A DNA stretch of 59,152 nucleotides, taken from positions 1 to 59,152 of the forward strand of contig CAIPJS010000037.1 of NCBI GenBank assembly GCA_903865435.1, given 5' to 3'. This document shows positions 52,169-59,152 of the stretch, one piece after another. The stretch comes from an uncultured Bacteroidota bacterium (GTDB lineage: Bacteria; Bacteroidota; Bacteroidia; Chitinophagales; Chitinophagaceae). The translations under genes were made by a program, and so were the position numbers. The notes beneath the pieces were generated by a model. That model ran no database searches. It was given only the letters and a program-made list of their open reading frames with translations, and had not been told where the DNA came from. How positions within the stretch are numbered: the first letter of the stretch is position 1; each line of letters begins with the position of its first letter.

Positions 52169-53062
52169 TTAAACGTCGCAAATTTTAACCGCTGCTGCTA
52201 AAGAAGCAATAGGGTCTTTGTCAGCAGGAATAAATTCTTGTGCCACATACCCTTTGAATCCAGTTTTAACAATGGCACGCATAATGGCTGGATAAAACAA
52301 TTCCTGTCTTTCATCAATTTCATTTCTACCTGGCACACCACCAGTATGATAGTGCCCAAAATAAGTATGATTGGTTTGAATAGAATGGATAATATCGCCT
52401 TCGTCAATTTGCATGTGATAAATGTCAAACAATAATTTAAAATTAGGTGAACCTAATTGCTTGCATAGTTCAATACCCCAGGCTGATTTATCACACATAT
52501 AATCTTTATGATCTACTCTAGAGTTTAACAATTCCATTTGGATGAGGACACCTCTTTTTTCTGCCAATGCCATGATTTTTTTCAACCCTGTGACACAATT
52601 TTTTAATCCTGTTTCATCATCCATGCCTCTTCTGCTACCAGAAAAACAAATCAAATTAGTATAGCCAGCATCTGCTACATAATTAATATGGTCGGTATAA
52701 CTTTTAACTAATTGATCATGGTACTGAAGGGTATTGAAACCTTCTGTCAAACTTATTTCTGCACCATTGCACATCGTAGAAATTAGATTATTGTCTTTTA
52801 AAACTTTCCATTCCGAAGGACCTACCAAATCCATCCCAACCAAACCCATCGATTTAAAACTTTTTGCCAATGATTCAATAGGAATCTTACTATAACACCA
52901 TCTACAAGCAGTATGATTGATGTTTCCTTTTAATATGTTTGAAAGATTTTCATTTTCCACAGCTGCTAAAATTTTTGAAGGAAAGGCAACGCCAGTTGCT
53001 AGGGCTGCTGAACCAGTTATAACTTGTTTAATAAGCTTACGTCTATTGACATTGGATGACAT
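52169..53062 (-). CDS. Tat-exported hydroxypyruvate-isomerase-like TIM barrel
   Basis: 297 residues. Twin-arginine-type signal (NRRKLIKQVITGSAALATG), then an AP_endonuc_2 barrel: TACRWCYSKIP, GLVGMDLVGPSEW, IQMELLNS, LLFDIYHMQIDEGD, FGHYHTGGVPGR and YVAQEFIP. The acidic and histidine residues in the last four would hold a divalent metal, as in hydroxypyruvate isomerase and ketose epimerases. It is the first gene of the minus-strand operon with the GMC enzyme (37-base gap) and is divergent from the Gfo/Idh/MocA gene at 53250. Confidence 0.9.
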   Translation of the reverse strand: MSSNVNRRKLIKQVITGSAALATGVAFPSKILAAVENENLSNILKGNINHTACRWCYSKIPIESLAKSFKSMGLVGMDLVGPSEWKVLKDNNLISTMCNGAEISLTEGFNTLQYHDQLVKSYTDHINYVADAGYTNLICFSGSRRGMDDETGLKNCVTGLKKIMALAEKRGVLIQMELLNSRVDHKDYMCDKSAWGIELCKQLGSPNFKLLFDIYHMQIDEGDIIHSIQTNHTYFGHYHTGGVPGRNEIDERQELFYPAIMRAIVKTGFKGYVAQEFIPADKDPIASLAAAVKICDV

Positions 53063-53249
53063 AGCAAAATCGTTGAATTGATTATTAATATTGGTTTGAT
53101 AAATATAATTTTTATTTCCTGTTTTATAAAAAATAATTAGTGAAAAAAGGAGGTAATTTGCGAAATAATAAGGAAATTGCTATTGGAATACTACGAAAGT
53201 GTTAAAATGACACAATCATACGATTTTTAAGCCAAAAAATACTCCAAAA
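53063..53249. promoter_or_regulatory. Divergent control region of the sugar-oxidation cluster
   Basis: 187 AT-rich bases lie between the two operons. I see no full TAnnTTTG facing the plus strand. Features that stand out are GTGTTAAAATGACAC at 53199-53213, which is a GTGT...ACAC dyad, and a TAATTTGC at 53155-53162 close to the promoter core. AGTGTTAAA (53198-53206) recurs, in inverse orientation, upstream of the related gene at 43146 (43101-43109). Confidence 0.4.
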
Positions 53250-54416
53250 ATGAACCGAAAATTAAGAATGGGCATGGTGGGCGGTGGTAAAGATGCTTTT
53301 ATTGGCGCTATCCACAGACTTGCTGCCAATATGGATGGATTGATTGAAATCAATTGTGGTGCTTTAAGTATTAATCCTGAAATAGCAGTGGCTTCGGGAG
53401 AAGCTTTATTTCTTCCAAAAGAAAAAACTTACTTGACATTTGATGAGATGATTAAAAAAGAAGCTGCCCTGCCAGCGAACGAGCGTATGGATTTTGTAAC
53501 CATTGTCACCCCAAATTTTGCTCATTTTGCTCCGGCCATGATGGCTTTAGATCATGGATTTCATGTGGTGATTGAAAAGCCCATTACTTTTTCATTGGAT
53601 GAAGCAAAGCAATTAAAGAAAAAATTAGACGAAACAGGATTGATACTTTGTTTGACACATACTTATTCTGGATACCCAATGGTCAAACAAGCAAAGGCCA
53701 TGGTGAAAGAAGGAAAATTAGGAAAGATTCGTAAAATATGGGTGGAATATGCACAAGGCTGGTTAAGTAAATTGTCGGAAAGAGAAGGCAATGCACAAGC
53801 TGCTTGGAGAACCGATCCAAAAAAATCTGGAAAAAGTTCTGTAATGGGGGACATTGGAACACATGCTGCACATTTAGCAGAATACATTAGTGGCGCAAAA
53901 ATTTCAGAAGTATGTGCCGAATTAAATACCATGGTAGAAGGAAGAATGTTGGATGATGATGGTGCCGTTATGTTAAAATTTGACAATGGCGCCAAAGGTG
54001 TTTTAATGGCATCACAAGTAGCAGCGGGTGAAGAAAATAATTTGAAAATTAGAATCTATGGTGAGAAAGGTGGCATTGAATGGATGCAACAAGAGCCAAA
54101 CACATTACATGTAAAATGGTTGGACCAACCTGCTCAAGTATTAAGAGCTGGAAGTAATTATGGCGCACACTTATCATCAGCTGCAGTGCACAATTCGAGA
54201 ACACCAGGTGGACATCCCGAAGGTTATTTAGAAGCATTTGCAAATATCTACCGTAACTTTGCATTAACCCTTGGTTGTAAAATTGATGGAACAACGCCCA
54301 CTGCCGAAATGTTAGACTTCCCAACTATTGAAGATGGATTAAGAGGGATGGCATTTATTGATAACGTAGTAGCATCATCGCAGTCCGATACCAAATGGAC
54401 GGCTTATGTTTTATAA
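53250..54416 (+). CDS. Gfo/Idh/MocA family oxidoreductase, cytoplasmic
   Basis: 388 residues without a signal peptide. Rossmann motif GMVGGGKDAFIGAIHR, then VIEKPITFSLDEA with the catalytic EKP lysine, and GDIGTHAAHLAEYI with the histidine seen in sugar dehydrogenases of this family. It should oxidise or reduce a sugar or keto-sugar with NAD(P). It opens the plus-strand operon with a TIM barrel (9 bases), cytochrome c and DUF1080. Confidence 0.92.
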   Translation: MNRKLRMGMVGGGKDAFIGAIHRLAANMDGLIEINCGALSINPEIAVASGEALFLPKEKTYLTFDEMIKKEAALPANERMDFVTIVTPNFAHFAPAMMALDHGFHVVIEKPITFSLDEAKQLKKKLDETGLILCLTHTYSGYPMVKQAKAMVKEGKLGKIRKIWVEYAQGWLSKLSEREGNAQAAWRTDPKKSGKSSVMGDIGTHAAHLAEYISGAKISEVCAELNTMVEGRMLDDDGAVMLKFDNGAKGVLMASQVAAGEENNLKIRIYGEKGGIEWMQQEPNTLHVKWLDQPAQVLRAGSNYGAHLSSAAVHNSRTPGGHPEGYLEAFANIYRNFALTLGCKIDGTTPTAEMLDFPTIEDGLRGMAFIDNVVASSQSDTKWTAYVL

Positions 54417-54425
54417 AATAAAATT

Positions 54426-55478
54426 ATGACAACAATCAAAGGACCTGCAATATTTTTAGCTCAATTTATGGGTGATGAAGCACCATTTAATACTTTAGAT
54501 CGTATTTGTAAATGGGCAGCTGGCTTGGGTTTCAAAGGAGTACAAATTCCTAGTTGGGACCCAAGATGTATCGATTTAAAAAAAGCTGCAGAAAGCAAAA
54601 CCTACGCAGACGAAATCAAAGCCATTGTTGCAGGTGCAGGAATGGAAATCACAGAATTGTCTTCGCATTTGCAAGGACAATTGGTCGCAGTGCATCCAGC
54701 ATATGATGCACAATTTGATGGATTCGCGCCAAAAGAAGTGCATGGCAATTCAAAAGCAAGAACAGAATGGGCGGTGCAACAATTAATCTATGCAGCCAAA
54801 GCTTCACAAAATTTAGGATTGAATGCACATGCTACTTTTAGTGGTGCTTTATTATGGCATACTGCATATCCTTGGCCACAACGTCCTGCTGGATTGGTAG
54901 AAACAGGATTCACTGAACTGGCTAAAAGATGGATGCCTATATTAAATGAATTTGATAAAGTAGGCGTAGATCTTTGTTATGAAATTCATCCAGGTGAAGA
55001 TTTACATGATGGCGTTACCTATGAAATGTTTTTAGATAAAGTGAATCAACATCCACGCGCTTGTTTATTGTACGACCCTTCTCACTTTGTTCTTCAATGC
55101 ATGGATTACTTAGGCTATATCGATGCTTTTCATGAGCGCATTAAAATGTTTCATGTAAAGGATGCCGAATTCAATCCCACAGCCAAACAAGGCGTGTATG
55201 GTGGTTATCAAAATTGGATTGATCGCGCAGGAAGATTTAGATCACTTGGCGATGGTCAAGTAGATTTCAGAAGCATATTTAGCAAATTGGCTGCTTATAA
55301 TTTTAAAGGATGGGCAGTAATGGAATGGGAATGTGCCATCAAACATCCAGAAGTAGGCGCAGCAGAAGGTGCCATTTTTATTCAAAAGAATATTATAAAA
55401 GTAACAGATAAAGCTTTTGACGATTTTGCCAACACAGGATCAGACGAAGCATTCAATAAAAAAATATTGGGTATATAA
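54426..55478 (+). CDS. Sugar phosphate isomerase/epimerase-like TIM barrel
   Basis: 350 residues, no signal peptide. AP_endonuc_2 barrel with likely metal ligands in CYEIHPGEDLHDG, LLYDPSHFVLQ, MFHVKDAEF and AVMEWECA; it starts GPAIFLAQFMGDEAPFN. It is longer than the two exported barrels and probably works in the cytoplasm. It lies nine bases after the Gfo/Idh/MocA gene, a pair often found together in sugar catabolic operons. The exact reaction is unknown. Confidence 0.9.
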   Translation: MTTIKGPAIFLAQFMGDEAPFNTLDRICKWAAGLGFKGVQIPSWDPRCIDLKKAAESKTYADEIKAIVAGAGMEITELSSHLQGQLVAVHPAYDAQFDGFAPKEVHGNSKARTEWAVQQLIYAAKASQNLGLNAHATFSGALLWHTAYPWPQRPAGLVETGFTELAKRWMPILNEFDKVGVDLCYEIHPGEDLHDGVTYEMFLDKVNQHPRACLLYDPSHFVLQCMDYLGYIDAFHERIKMFHVKDAEFNPTAKQGVYGGYQNWIDRAGRFRSLGDGQVDFRSIFSKLAAYNFKGWAVMEWECAIKHPEVGAAEGAIFIQKNIIKVTDKAFDDFANTGSDEAFNKKILGI

Positions 55479-55497
55479 ACATTTAAAAAGAAGTACA

Positions 55498-55902
55498 ATG
55501 AAACAGGTTTTATTTATGATGACAACAGCATTCGCTTTAATGGCATGTGGTGGTGGATCAGGAACAGCAACAAAAACAGAAACTGCAGCAACAGCAACAG
55601 CACCAGCAGCAAGCACAGGAAATAGTTTATCCGACAATCCTGATTACAAAAAAGGATTGGCCTTAGTAGCAGGAAGCGATTGTTTAACTTGTCACAAAGT
55701 AAGTGAGAAAGTGATTGGACCCGCGTATAAAGATGTTGCAGCAAAATATGAAAATACAGATGCAAACATTAAAATGTTGGCTGCAAAAGTTATAAAAGGC
55801 GGTGGAGGAAATTGGGGCCCTGTTCCCATGACACCGCATCCTCAATTAAAACAGGAAGATGTAGAACAAATGATCAAATATATTTTACTTTTAAAAAAAT
55901 AA
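55498..55902 (+). CDS. Lipoprotein c-type cytochrome
   Basis: 134 residues. Signal peptide with lipobox LMAC (lipidated C17), an Ala/Thr-rich linker of about 25 residues, and one class I cytochrome c domain: heme site C62-L-T-C65-H66 and axial methionine M111 in GPVPMTPHP. It is anchored in a membrane on the periplasmic side. Its place between the TIM barrel and DUF1080 genes suggests it takes electrons from the GMC dehydrogenase of the divergent operon. The ATG at 55498 fits the signal peptide. Confidence 0.93.
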   Translation: MKQVLFMMTTAFALMACGGGSGTATKTETAATATAPAASTGNSLSDNPDYKKGLALVAGSDCLTCHKVSEKVIGPAYKDVAAKYENTDANIKMLAAKVIKGGGGNWGPVPMTPHPQLKQEDVEQMIKYILLLKK

Positions 55903-55955
55903 AAAAGAACTAATTTCTATAACGATTTCTTAAAATACACAACTAAACAACGCTC

Positions 55956-56648
55956 ATGAAAAAATTATTGCTTGCTCTTTTAGTGACATTAGTTTGCGCA
56001 CAAGTAAATGCACAAAAATGGATTTCCTTATTTGATGGAAAAACAACCAATGGCTGGCACACTTTTGGAAAGAAAGAAGCTGGCAGCGCTTGGAAAGTAA
56101 ATGAAGGTGCACTTACCCTTGATCCAACCAATAAAGATGGCTGGCAGGTAAAAGGCGGTGGTGACATCGTATCCAATGAAAGCTTTAACGATTTTCATTT
56201 GCAATTGGAATGGAAGATTTCAAAAAACGGAAATAGTGGTGTCATCTTTTTTGTACAAGACGACCCTATTAAATATAAAAATACTTGGCATACTGGACCA
56301 GAGATGCAAGTACTAGACAATGATGGAAATGAAGATGGCAAAAATTTCAAACACAGAGCAGGTAATTTATATGATTTGATTGCTGGCCCAGAAGGTGCAG
56401 TGAAAGCAGTGGGCGAATGGAATTTGGTAGATGTTATTAATGAAAAAGGTGTTTTAACTTTAAAATTAAATGGCATCGTTACAGCTAAAACCAATTTAGG
56501 AGATGACCATTGGAAAGAACTTGTTAAAAACAGCAAATTTTCAAAAGGAGAATCACCAGATTTTGGAAAAGTTTTTGCCGGCCACATTGCTTTACAAGAT
56601 CATGGCTTTGAAGTGGCATTCAGAAATATTCGTATTCAAAAATTGTAA
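55956..56648 (+). CDS. DUF1080 protein (3-keto-disaccharide hydrolase type)
   Basis: 230 residues. Signal peptide (MKKLLLALLVTLVCAQVNAQ), then a jelly-roll DUF1080 (PF06439) domain: WISLFDGKTTNGWHTFG, GGGDIVSNESFNDFHLQLEW, NGNSGVIFFVQDD, HTGPEMQVLDN and HIALQDHGFEVAFRNIRI. The family is annotated as 3-keto-disaccharide hydrolase; related enzymes act on 3-keto-glycosides by elimination or hydration rather than normal hydrolysis. With the GMC dehydrogenase it is the best hint that the cluster works through 3-keto-sugars. It is followed by tadA after nine bases. Confidence 0.92.
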   Translation: MKKLLLALLVTLVCAQVNAQKWISLFDGKTTNGWHTFGKKEAGSAWKVNEGALTLDPTNKDGWQVKGGGDIVSNESFNDFHLQLEWKISKNGNSGVIFFVQDDPIKYKNTWHTGPEMQVLDNDGNEDGKNFKHRAGNLYDLIAGPEGAVKAVGEWNLVDVINEKGVLTLKLNGIVTAKTNLGDDHWKELVKNSKFSKGESPDFGKVFAGHIALQDHGFEVAFRNIRIQKL

Positions 56649-56653
56649 TTCAT

Positions 56654-56669
56654 AATAGTGCAAACTATT
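56654..56669 (+). repeat. Small inverted repeat over the tadA start
   Basis: AATAGT (56654-56659) and ACTATT (56664-56669) pair around GCAA and enclose the GTG start codon at 56658-56660, so the start may be partly hidden in RNA. Confidence 0.45.
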
Positions 56670-57098
56670 CATGAAAATTTCATGCGTCAGGCCCTCGTGC
56701 AAGCACAGAGGGCCTTTGACGTTGATGAAGTACCGGTGGGTGCTATTATTGTGATGCACGATAAAATTATTGCCAAAGCCTACAATCAAGTACAACTTTT
56801 AAAAGATGTAACTGCTCATGCAGAAATTTTAGCCATTACCAGTGCTTGTGAAAGTTTACAAGCAAAGTATTTACCCGAAGCCGCACTCTATGTTACACTA
56901 GAACCTTGTTTAATGTGTGCGGGTGCTTTGTACTGGAATAAGATTGGACATATTGTTTTTGGTGCTCATGATGAAAAAAATAGTTACCGCAGGGTAACAG
57001 AAAAAAATCCTTTTCACCCTTCTACCACCATTATTGGCGGTATCCTTCAAGACGACTGCGCTGCGCTCATGCAAACTTTTTTTAAAGCCAAACGATAA
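56658..57098 (+). CDS. tadA: tRNA-specific adenosine deaminase
   Basis: 146 residues of the cytidine/deoxycytidylate deaminase fold. Zinc ligands are H54 (HAE, catalytic E56) and C84/C87 (PCLMC). N-terminal VPVGAIIVMHDKIIAKAYNQ is typical. TadA converts A34 to inosine in tRNA-Arg(ACG). The GTG at 56658 is the likely start; the next in-frame ATG at 56682 would remove eight residues. It lies nine bases after the DUF1080 gene and may share its transcript. Confidence 0.93.
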   Translation: MQTIHENFMRQALVQAQRAFDVDEVPVGAIIVMHDKIIAKAYNQVQLLKDVTAHAEILAITSACESLQAKYLPEAALYVTLEPCLMCAGALYWNKIGHIVFGAHDEKNSYRRVTEKNPFHPSTTIIGGILQDDCAALMQTFFKAKR

Positions 57099-57296
57099 TT
57101 AGTTTACTTATAAAGCTTCGTAAAAAATAGCTTTCCTGCGTCATACTAAAAACGGATTACTTCGGAAACTATTTATTTACTGCGCTTCAGACTAGCCTTT
57201 ATTTTCTATTTCAGGAAAAAAAGAGGGCCACTCGCTTAAATCAACGCAAAGCATTGTAATTTCGGGCTTCATTAGCAAACACAATAAATAAAAAAT
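57099..57296. other. Intergenic region upstream of sodA with an imperfect hairpin
   Basis: 198 bases without a gene. TAAAAAATAGCTTTCC (57121-57136) pairs with GGAAACTATTTATTTA (57164-57179) apart from bulges, enclosing 27 bases. A promoter core with one mismatch, TAATTTCG, is at 57257-57264, 33 bases before the sodA ATG. Confidence 0.5.
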
Positions 57297-57902
57297 ATGT
57301 CATTTACCTTACCTGCATTACCTTATGCACACGAAGCTTTAGAACCACATTTTGATACTTTGACCATGCAAATTCACCATGGAAAACACCACCAAGCTTA
57401 TGTTGATAATTTAAACAAAGCCCTTGCTGGTACACCCAACGAAGGAAAAAGTTTAGAAGAATTGGTAAAAGTTGCTGGTACCATTAGCCCTGCTGTTAGA
57501 AATAATGGTGGTGGTCATTGGAACCACAGTTTCTTTTGGACAAGTTTAGCACCTAACGCAGGTGGCGCTCCATCGGGCGCTTTGGCCGATGCGATCCATG
57601 CAACATTTGGAAGTTTGGATGCTTTCAAAGAAAAATTTGCTGCCGCGGGTATGACTCGTTTTGGTAGTGGTTGGGCTTGGTTAATTGTTAAAGACGGAAA
57701 ATTAGAAGTAAGCTCAACACCTAATCAAGACAATCCTTTAATGGATGTTGCAGAAGTAAAAGGCCATCCTATTTTAGGCGCCGATGTTTGGGAACATGCT
57801 TATTATTTAAAATATCAAAATAGAAGAGCAGATTATTTAGCAGCTTTTTGGAATGTAGTGAATTGGTCAGTTGTTGCTGATCGTTTTGCTGCAGCAAAAT
57901 AA
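57297..57902 (+). CDS. sodA: Superoxide dismutase, Fe/Mn type
   Basis: 201 residues. Metal ligands are H27 ([12 protein letters not shown]), the histidine of [11 protein letters not shown], and D and H in [12 protein letters not shown]. The N terminus [16 protein letters not shown] is typical. It removes superoxide in the cytoplasm. The sequence alone does not firmly separate Fe from Mn use; the GGGHWNHS form and lack of typical Fe markers make Mn or cambialistic use plausible. It has its own terminator. Confidence 0.96.
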   Translation: MSFTLPALPYAHEALEPHFDTLTMQIHHGKHHQAYVDNLNKALAGTPNEGKSLEELVKVAGTISPAVRNNGGGHWNHSFFWTSLAPNAGGAPSGALADAIHATFGSLDAFKEKFAAAGMTRFGSGWAWLIVKDGKLEVSSTPNQDNPLMDVAEVKGHPILGADVWEHAYYLKYQNRRADYLAAFWNVVNWSVVADRFAAAK

Positions 57903-57920
57903 ATTTCACTTAACAATATA

Positions 57921-57952
57921 TAAAACCTGCGCTTTCAAGTGCAGGTTTTTTT
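57921..57952 (+). terminator. Rho-independent terminator after sodA
   Basis: CCTGC (57926-57930) pairs with GCAGG (57941-57945), with an inner CTT/AAG pair, flanked by AAAA before and seven T's after. Confidence 0.92.
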
Positions 57953-58015
57953 ATGCCATGGATTTACTTGAATGCACGCAGCACTTGCTTTGAATAAACT
58001 ATATGTAGGGTAGCC

Positions 58016-58294
58016 TTAAGGTACGGGGTCATAACCATGCCCACCACCAGGCCTACATTTACTTAATCGAATCACACCTAAGTAGATTCCTTTGATGGGG
58101 CCATATTTACGAATGGCTTCAATGGTATAATGAGAACAACTGGGTGTAAACCTACATTTGCTTGCGCCCAGCCAAGGAGAAAGTACGTATTGATAAAAAC
58201 GAATCATTACTATAAAAGGAAAGGATATTATTTTTTTCAATGTTTGCAAAGTAAATGCTTGGTTTAGCTTTTTGAATCCAATGGAGCGCTGCAA
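58016..58294 (-). CDS. yidD: Membrane protein insertion efficiency factor YidD
   Basis: Up to 92 residues. The family core is MIRFYQYVLSPWLGASKCRFTPSCSHY (conserved CRFxPxCSxY) and GVIRLSKCRPGGGHGYDPVP. YidD sits at the inner membrane and helps YidC insert proteins. No ATG gives the full core. The TTG at 58294 lies 12 bases after rnpA; the TTG at 58240 would give a 74-residue protein beginning with KKIISFPF, which fits the usual length well. The order rpmH-rnpA-yidD is conserved in bacteria. Confidence 0.92.
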   Translation of the reverse strand: MQRSIGFKKLNQAFTLQTLKKIISFPFIVMIRFYQYVLSPWLGASKCRFTPSCSHYTIEAIRKYGPIKGIYLGVIRLSKCRPGGGHGYDPVP

Positions 58295-58306
58295 TAAAAT
58301 GGCGAA

Positions 58307-58723
58307 CTATTTATGGCTTGCTATTTTTTTTATAAGTAGGGTTAATACTTCTTTAAGTTTTGATTGTATTTCCAACTGCGATAACACTTGTGCATCTGTA
58401 TATAAGAAAAATAAGTCCAACTTTTTGTTGTTTAAATTTACCTGCTTTAAAAAATTAGGTTTCTCTAATCGATACGCTTCGCGCAATAATCTTTTAACAC
58501 GATTGCGTTGCACTGCTTTTCTAAAAATTCTACTGGGCGCACCCACTCCAGCTTGAACCATTCCATTGGAAAGCGCTTCTAGTTTATTCGTTTCTGTTGC
58601 TTCTAAAGTATAAATTAATTTAATAGGGAAAACTTGTATAGAATGTCCTTTTGAAAACAAATGTTGCGTTTGTTTTCTGCTTTTTAATTTGTCTAATTTT
58701 TTATATGTAAACAATGCAGGCAA
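58307..58723 (-). CDS. rnpA: Ribonuclease P protein component
   Basis: 138 residues. The RNR signature AVQRNRVKRLLREAYR lies near residues 68-83, and the N terminus KKLDKLKSRKQTQHLFSKG is typical. It binds the RNase P RNA and helps mature tRNA 5' ends. There is no ATG near the start: an in-frame TAA at 58730-58732 leaves TTG at 58723 (or TTG at 58714) as the start, so this gene must use a rare start codon. It follows a hairpin that separates it from rpmH. Confidence 0.95.
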   Translation of the reverse strand: MPALFTYKKLDKLKSRKQTQHLFSKGHSIQVFPIKLIYTLEATETNKLEALSNGMVQAGVGAPSRIFRKAVQRNRVKRLLREAYRLEKPNFLKQVNLNNKKLDLFFLYTDAQVLSQLEIQSKLKEVLTLLIKKIASHK

Positions 58724-58751
58724 GTAGAATTAATTTTTATGTGGTACCCTA

Positions 58752-58790
58752 ATCAAAAAAGTCCCTCCCGAAAAACGGGAAGGACTTTAA
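58752..58790 (-). terminator. Terminator or attenuator between rpmH and rnpA
   Basis: On the minus strand AAAGTCC-TTCCCG and CGGGA-GGGACTTT pair around TTTTT (58758-58770 with 58776-58788) and are followed by T's. It would limit read-through from rpmH into rnpA. Confidence 0.85.
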
Positions 58791-58840
58791 AATTATTGAA
58801 TTTATTTGTAATAGTAAGAACGGCCTAAGCCTGGAAAAAA

Positions 58841-58996
58841 TTATTTTAATCCTTTCTCACTAGATACAGTTAGTTTTTTGCGTCCTTTCTTGCGTCGGCT
58901 AGCTAATACTTTACGACCATTAGCTGATTCCATACGTTTGCGGAAACCATGAACTGATTTACGACGACGTTTATGGGGTTGGAATGTACGTTTCAT
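58841..58996 (-). CDS. rpmH: 50S ribosomal protein L34
   Basis: 51 residues: [18 protein letters not shown], then [20 protein letters not shown] and a slightly long tail [10 protein letters not shown]. It is the smallest protein of the large subunit. The ATG at 58996 and stop at 58841 are read directly. It is the upstream neighbour of rnpA, as in most bacteria. A promoter core lies at 59080-59087. Confidence 0.98.
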   Translation of the reverse strand: MKRTFQPHKRRRKSVHGFRKRMESANGRKVLASRRKKGRKKLTVSSEKGLK

Positions 58997-59079
58997 TTGA
59001 TGTCTTTTACTTGCTTAGTTTCTTAAAAAAAATTCCACATCCAATAGCAGTCACCATACCACTACCTGTGAAAGGTCGG

Positions 59080-59087
59080 CAAAAATA
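59080..59087 (-). promoter_or_regulatory. Bacteroidota -7 element for rpmH
   Basis: On the minus strand this reads TATTTTTG, matching TAnnTTTG, 83 bases before the rpmH ATG, giving a leader of about 75 bases. No DnaA-box cluster is visible up to the window end. Confidence 0.6.
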
Positions 59088-59152
59088 GGGTATTTTTTCA
59101 TTTTCTAAGCTAAATCTGTATGTTTTGCCTCAATTTTTTGTCCAAAAAACAA

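Noticed and set aside
58997..59152. Replication origin near rpmH
   Set aside because: Only one weak DnaA-box-like sequence (AATTCCACA) is visible; no cluster and no dnaA gene.
1..59152. CRISPR arrays, insertion sequences, phage genes and tRNA genes
   Set aside because: I looked for regularly spaced repeats, transposase motifs, integrases and cloverleaf patterns with CCA ends and found none by eye.

Overview
The window is an AT-rich (my estimate is under 40% GC), gene-dense stretch of a Bacteroidota chromosome. I think it is from the Chitinophagaceae or close relatives. The evidence is: repeated promoter cores of the Bacteroidota type (TAnnTTTG or TAnnTTTA) close to start codons, almost no Shine-Dalgarno sequences, family-specific genes (DUF4286, ribosomal protein THX, VanZ-like protein after gcvH, lipoproteins of the CANIVPPGGGPRDS type, small-type Psd, a metH split in two), and many Tat-exported sugar-oxidation proteins. 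I see no insertion sequence, phage, CRISPR array or tRNA. No gene-free stretch exceeds 300 bases; the longest are 31326-31608 and 20368-20626, and both are described.

Layout. 1-4650: the tail of an outer-membrane protein, serS on the minus strand, then gcvH, a VanZ-like protein, a MarR regulator and a GHL10 glycosidase. 4656-7196: the potassium transporter Kup and an SRPBCC protein on the minus strand. 7263-13058: a helicase-nuclease repair protein, an Ig-like lipoprotein, recR and a YceI protein. 13059-16998: a structured leader and a two-gene metH. 17050-21484: a LOG protein, a secreted unknown, exonuclease III, DUF4286, HU, THX and a small membrane protein. 21497-23283: meaB and a glycosyltransferase on the minus strand. 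23388-31325: a long plus-strand run with coaX, an outer-membrane protein, lptC, an aldo/keto reductase, a CorC/HlyC-type protein, tatC, rpiB and an M28 peptidase. 31609-39828: a deoxyhypusine-synthase-like enzyme, SdpI, a trans-sulfuration enzyme, TIGR02757, an SDR, YjjG, and a psd-cdsA-DUF2007-CPBP lipid operon. 39895-48799: dusB, a glutathione peroxidase, an aldehyde dehydrogenase, a Tat-exported Gfo/Idh/MocA protein, a class V aminotransferase and a large FAD/Fe-S dehydrogenase.

48879-56648 is the most interesting block. Two divergent operons encode a GMC flavoprotein, its Tat-borne small subunit, a lipoprotein cytochrome c, a DUF1080 (3-keto-disaccharide hydrolase type) protein, three xylose-isomerase-like TIM barrels and a Gfo/Idh/MocA oxidoreductase. 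Together they look like a periplasmic route that oxidises a sugar or glycoside to a keto-sugar, cleaves the bond and processes the product, feeding electrons to the respiratory chain. The substrate cannot be read from sequence.

56658-58996 returns to housekeeping genes: tadA, sodA, and the minus-strand set rpmH-rnpA-yidD, which in many bacteria lies near the replication origin; no origin is visible here. The window ends upstream of rpmH.
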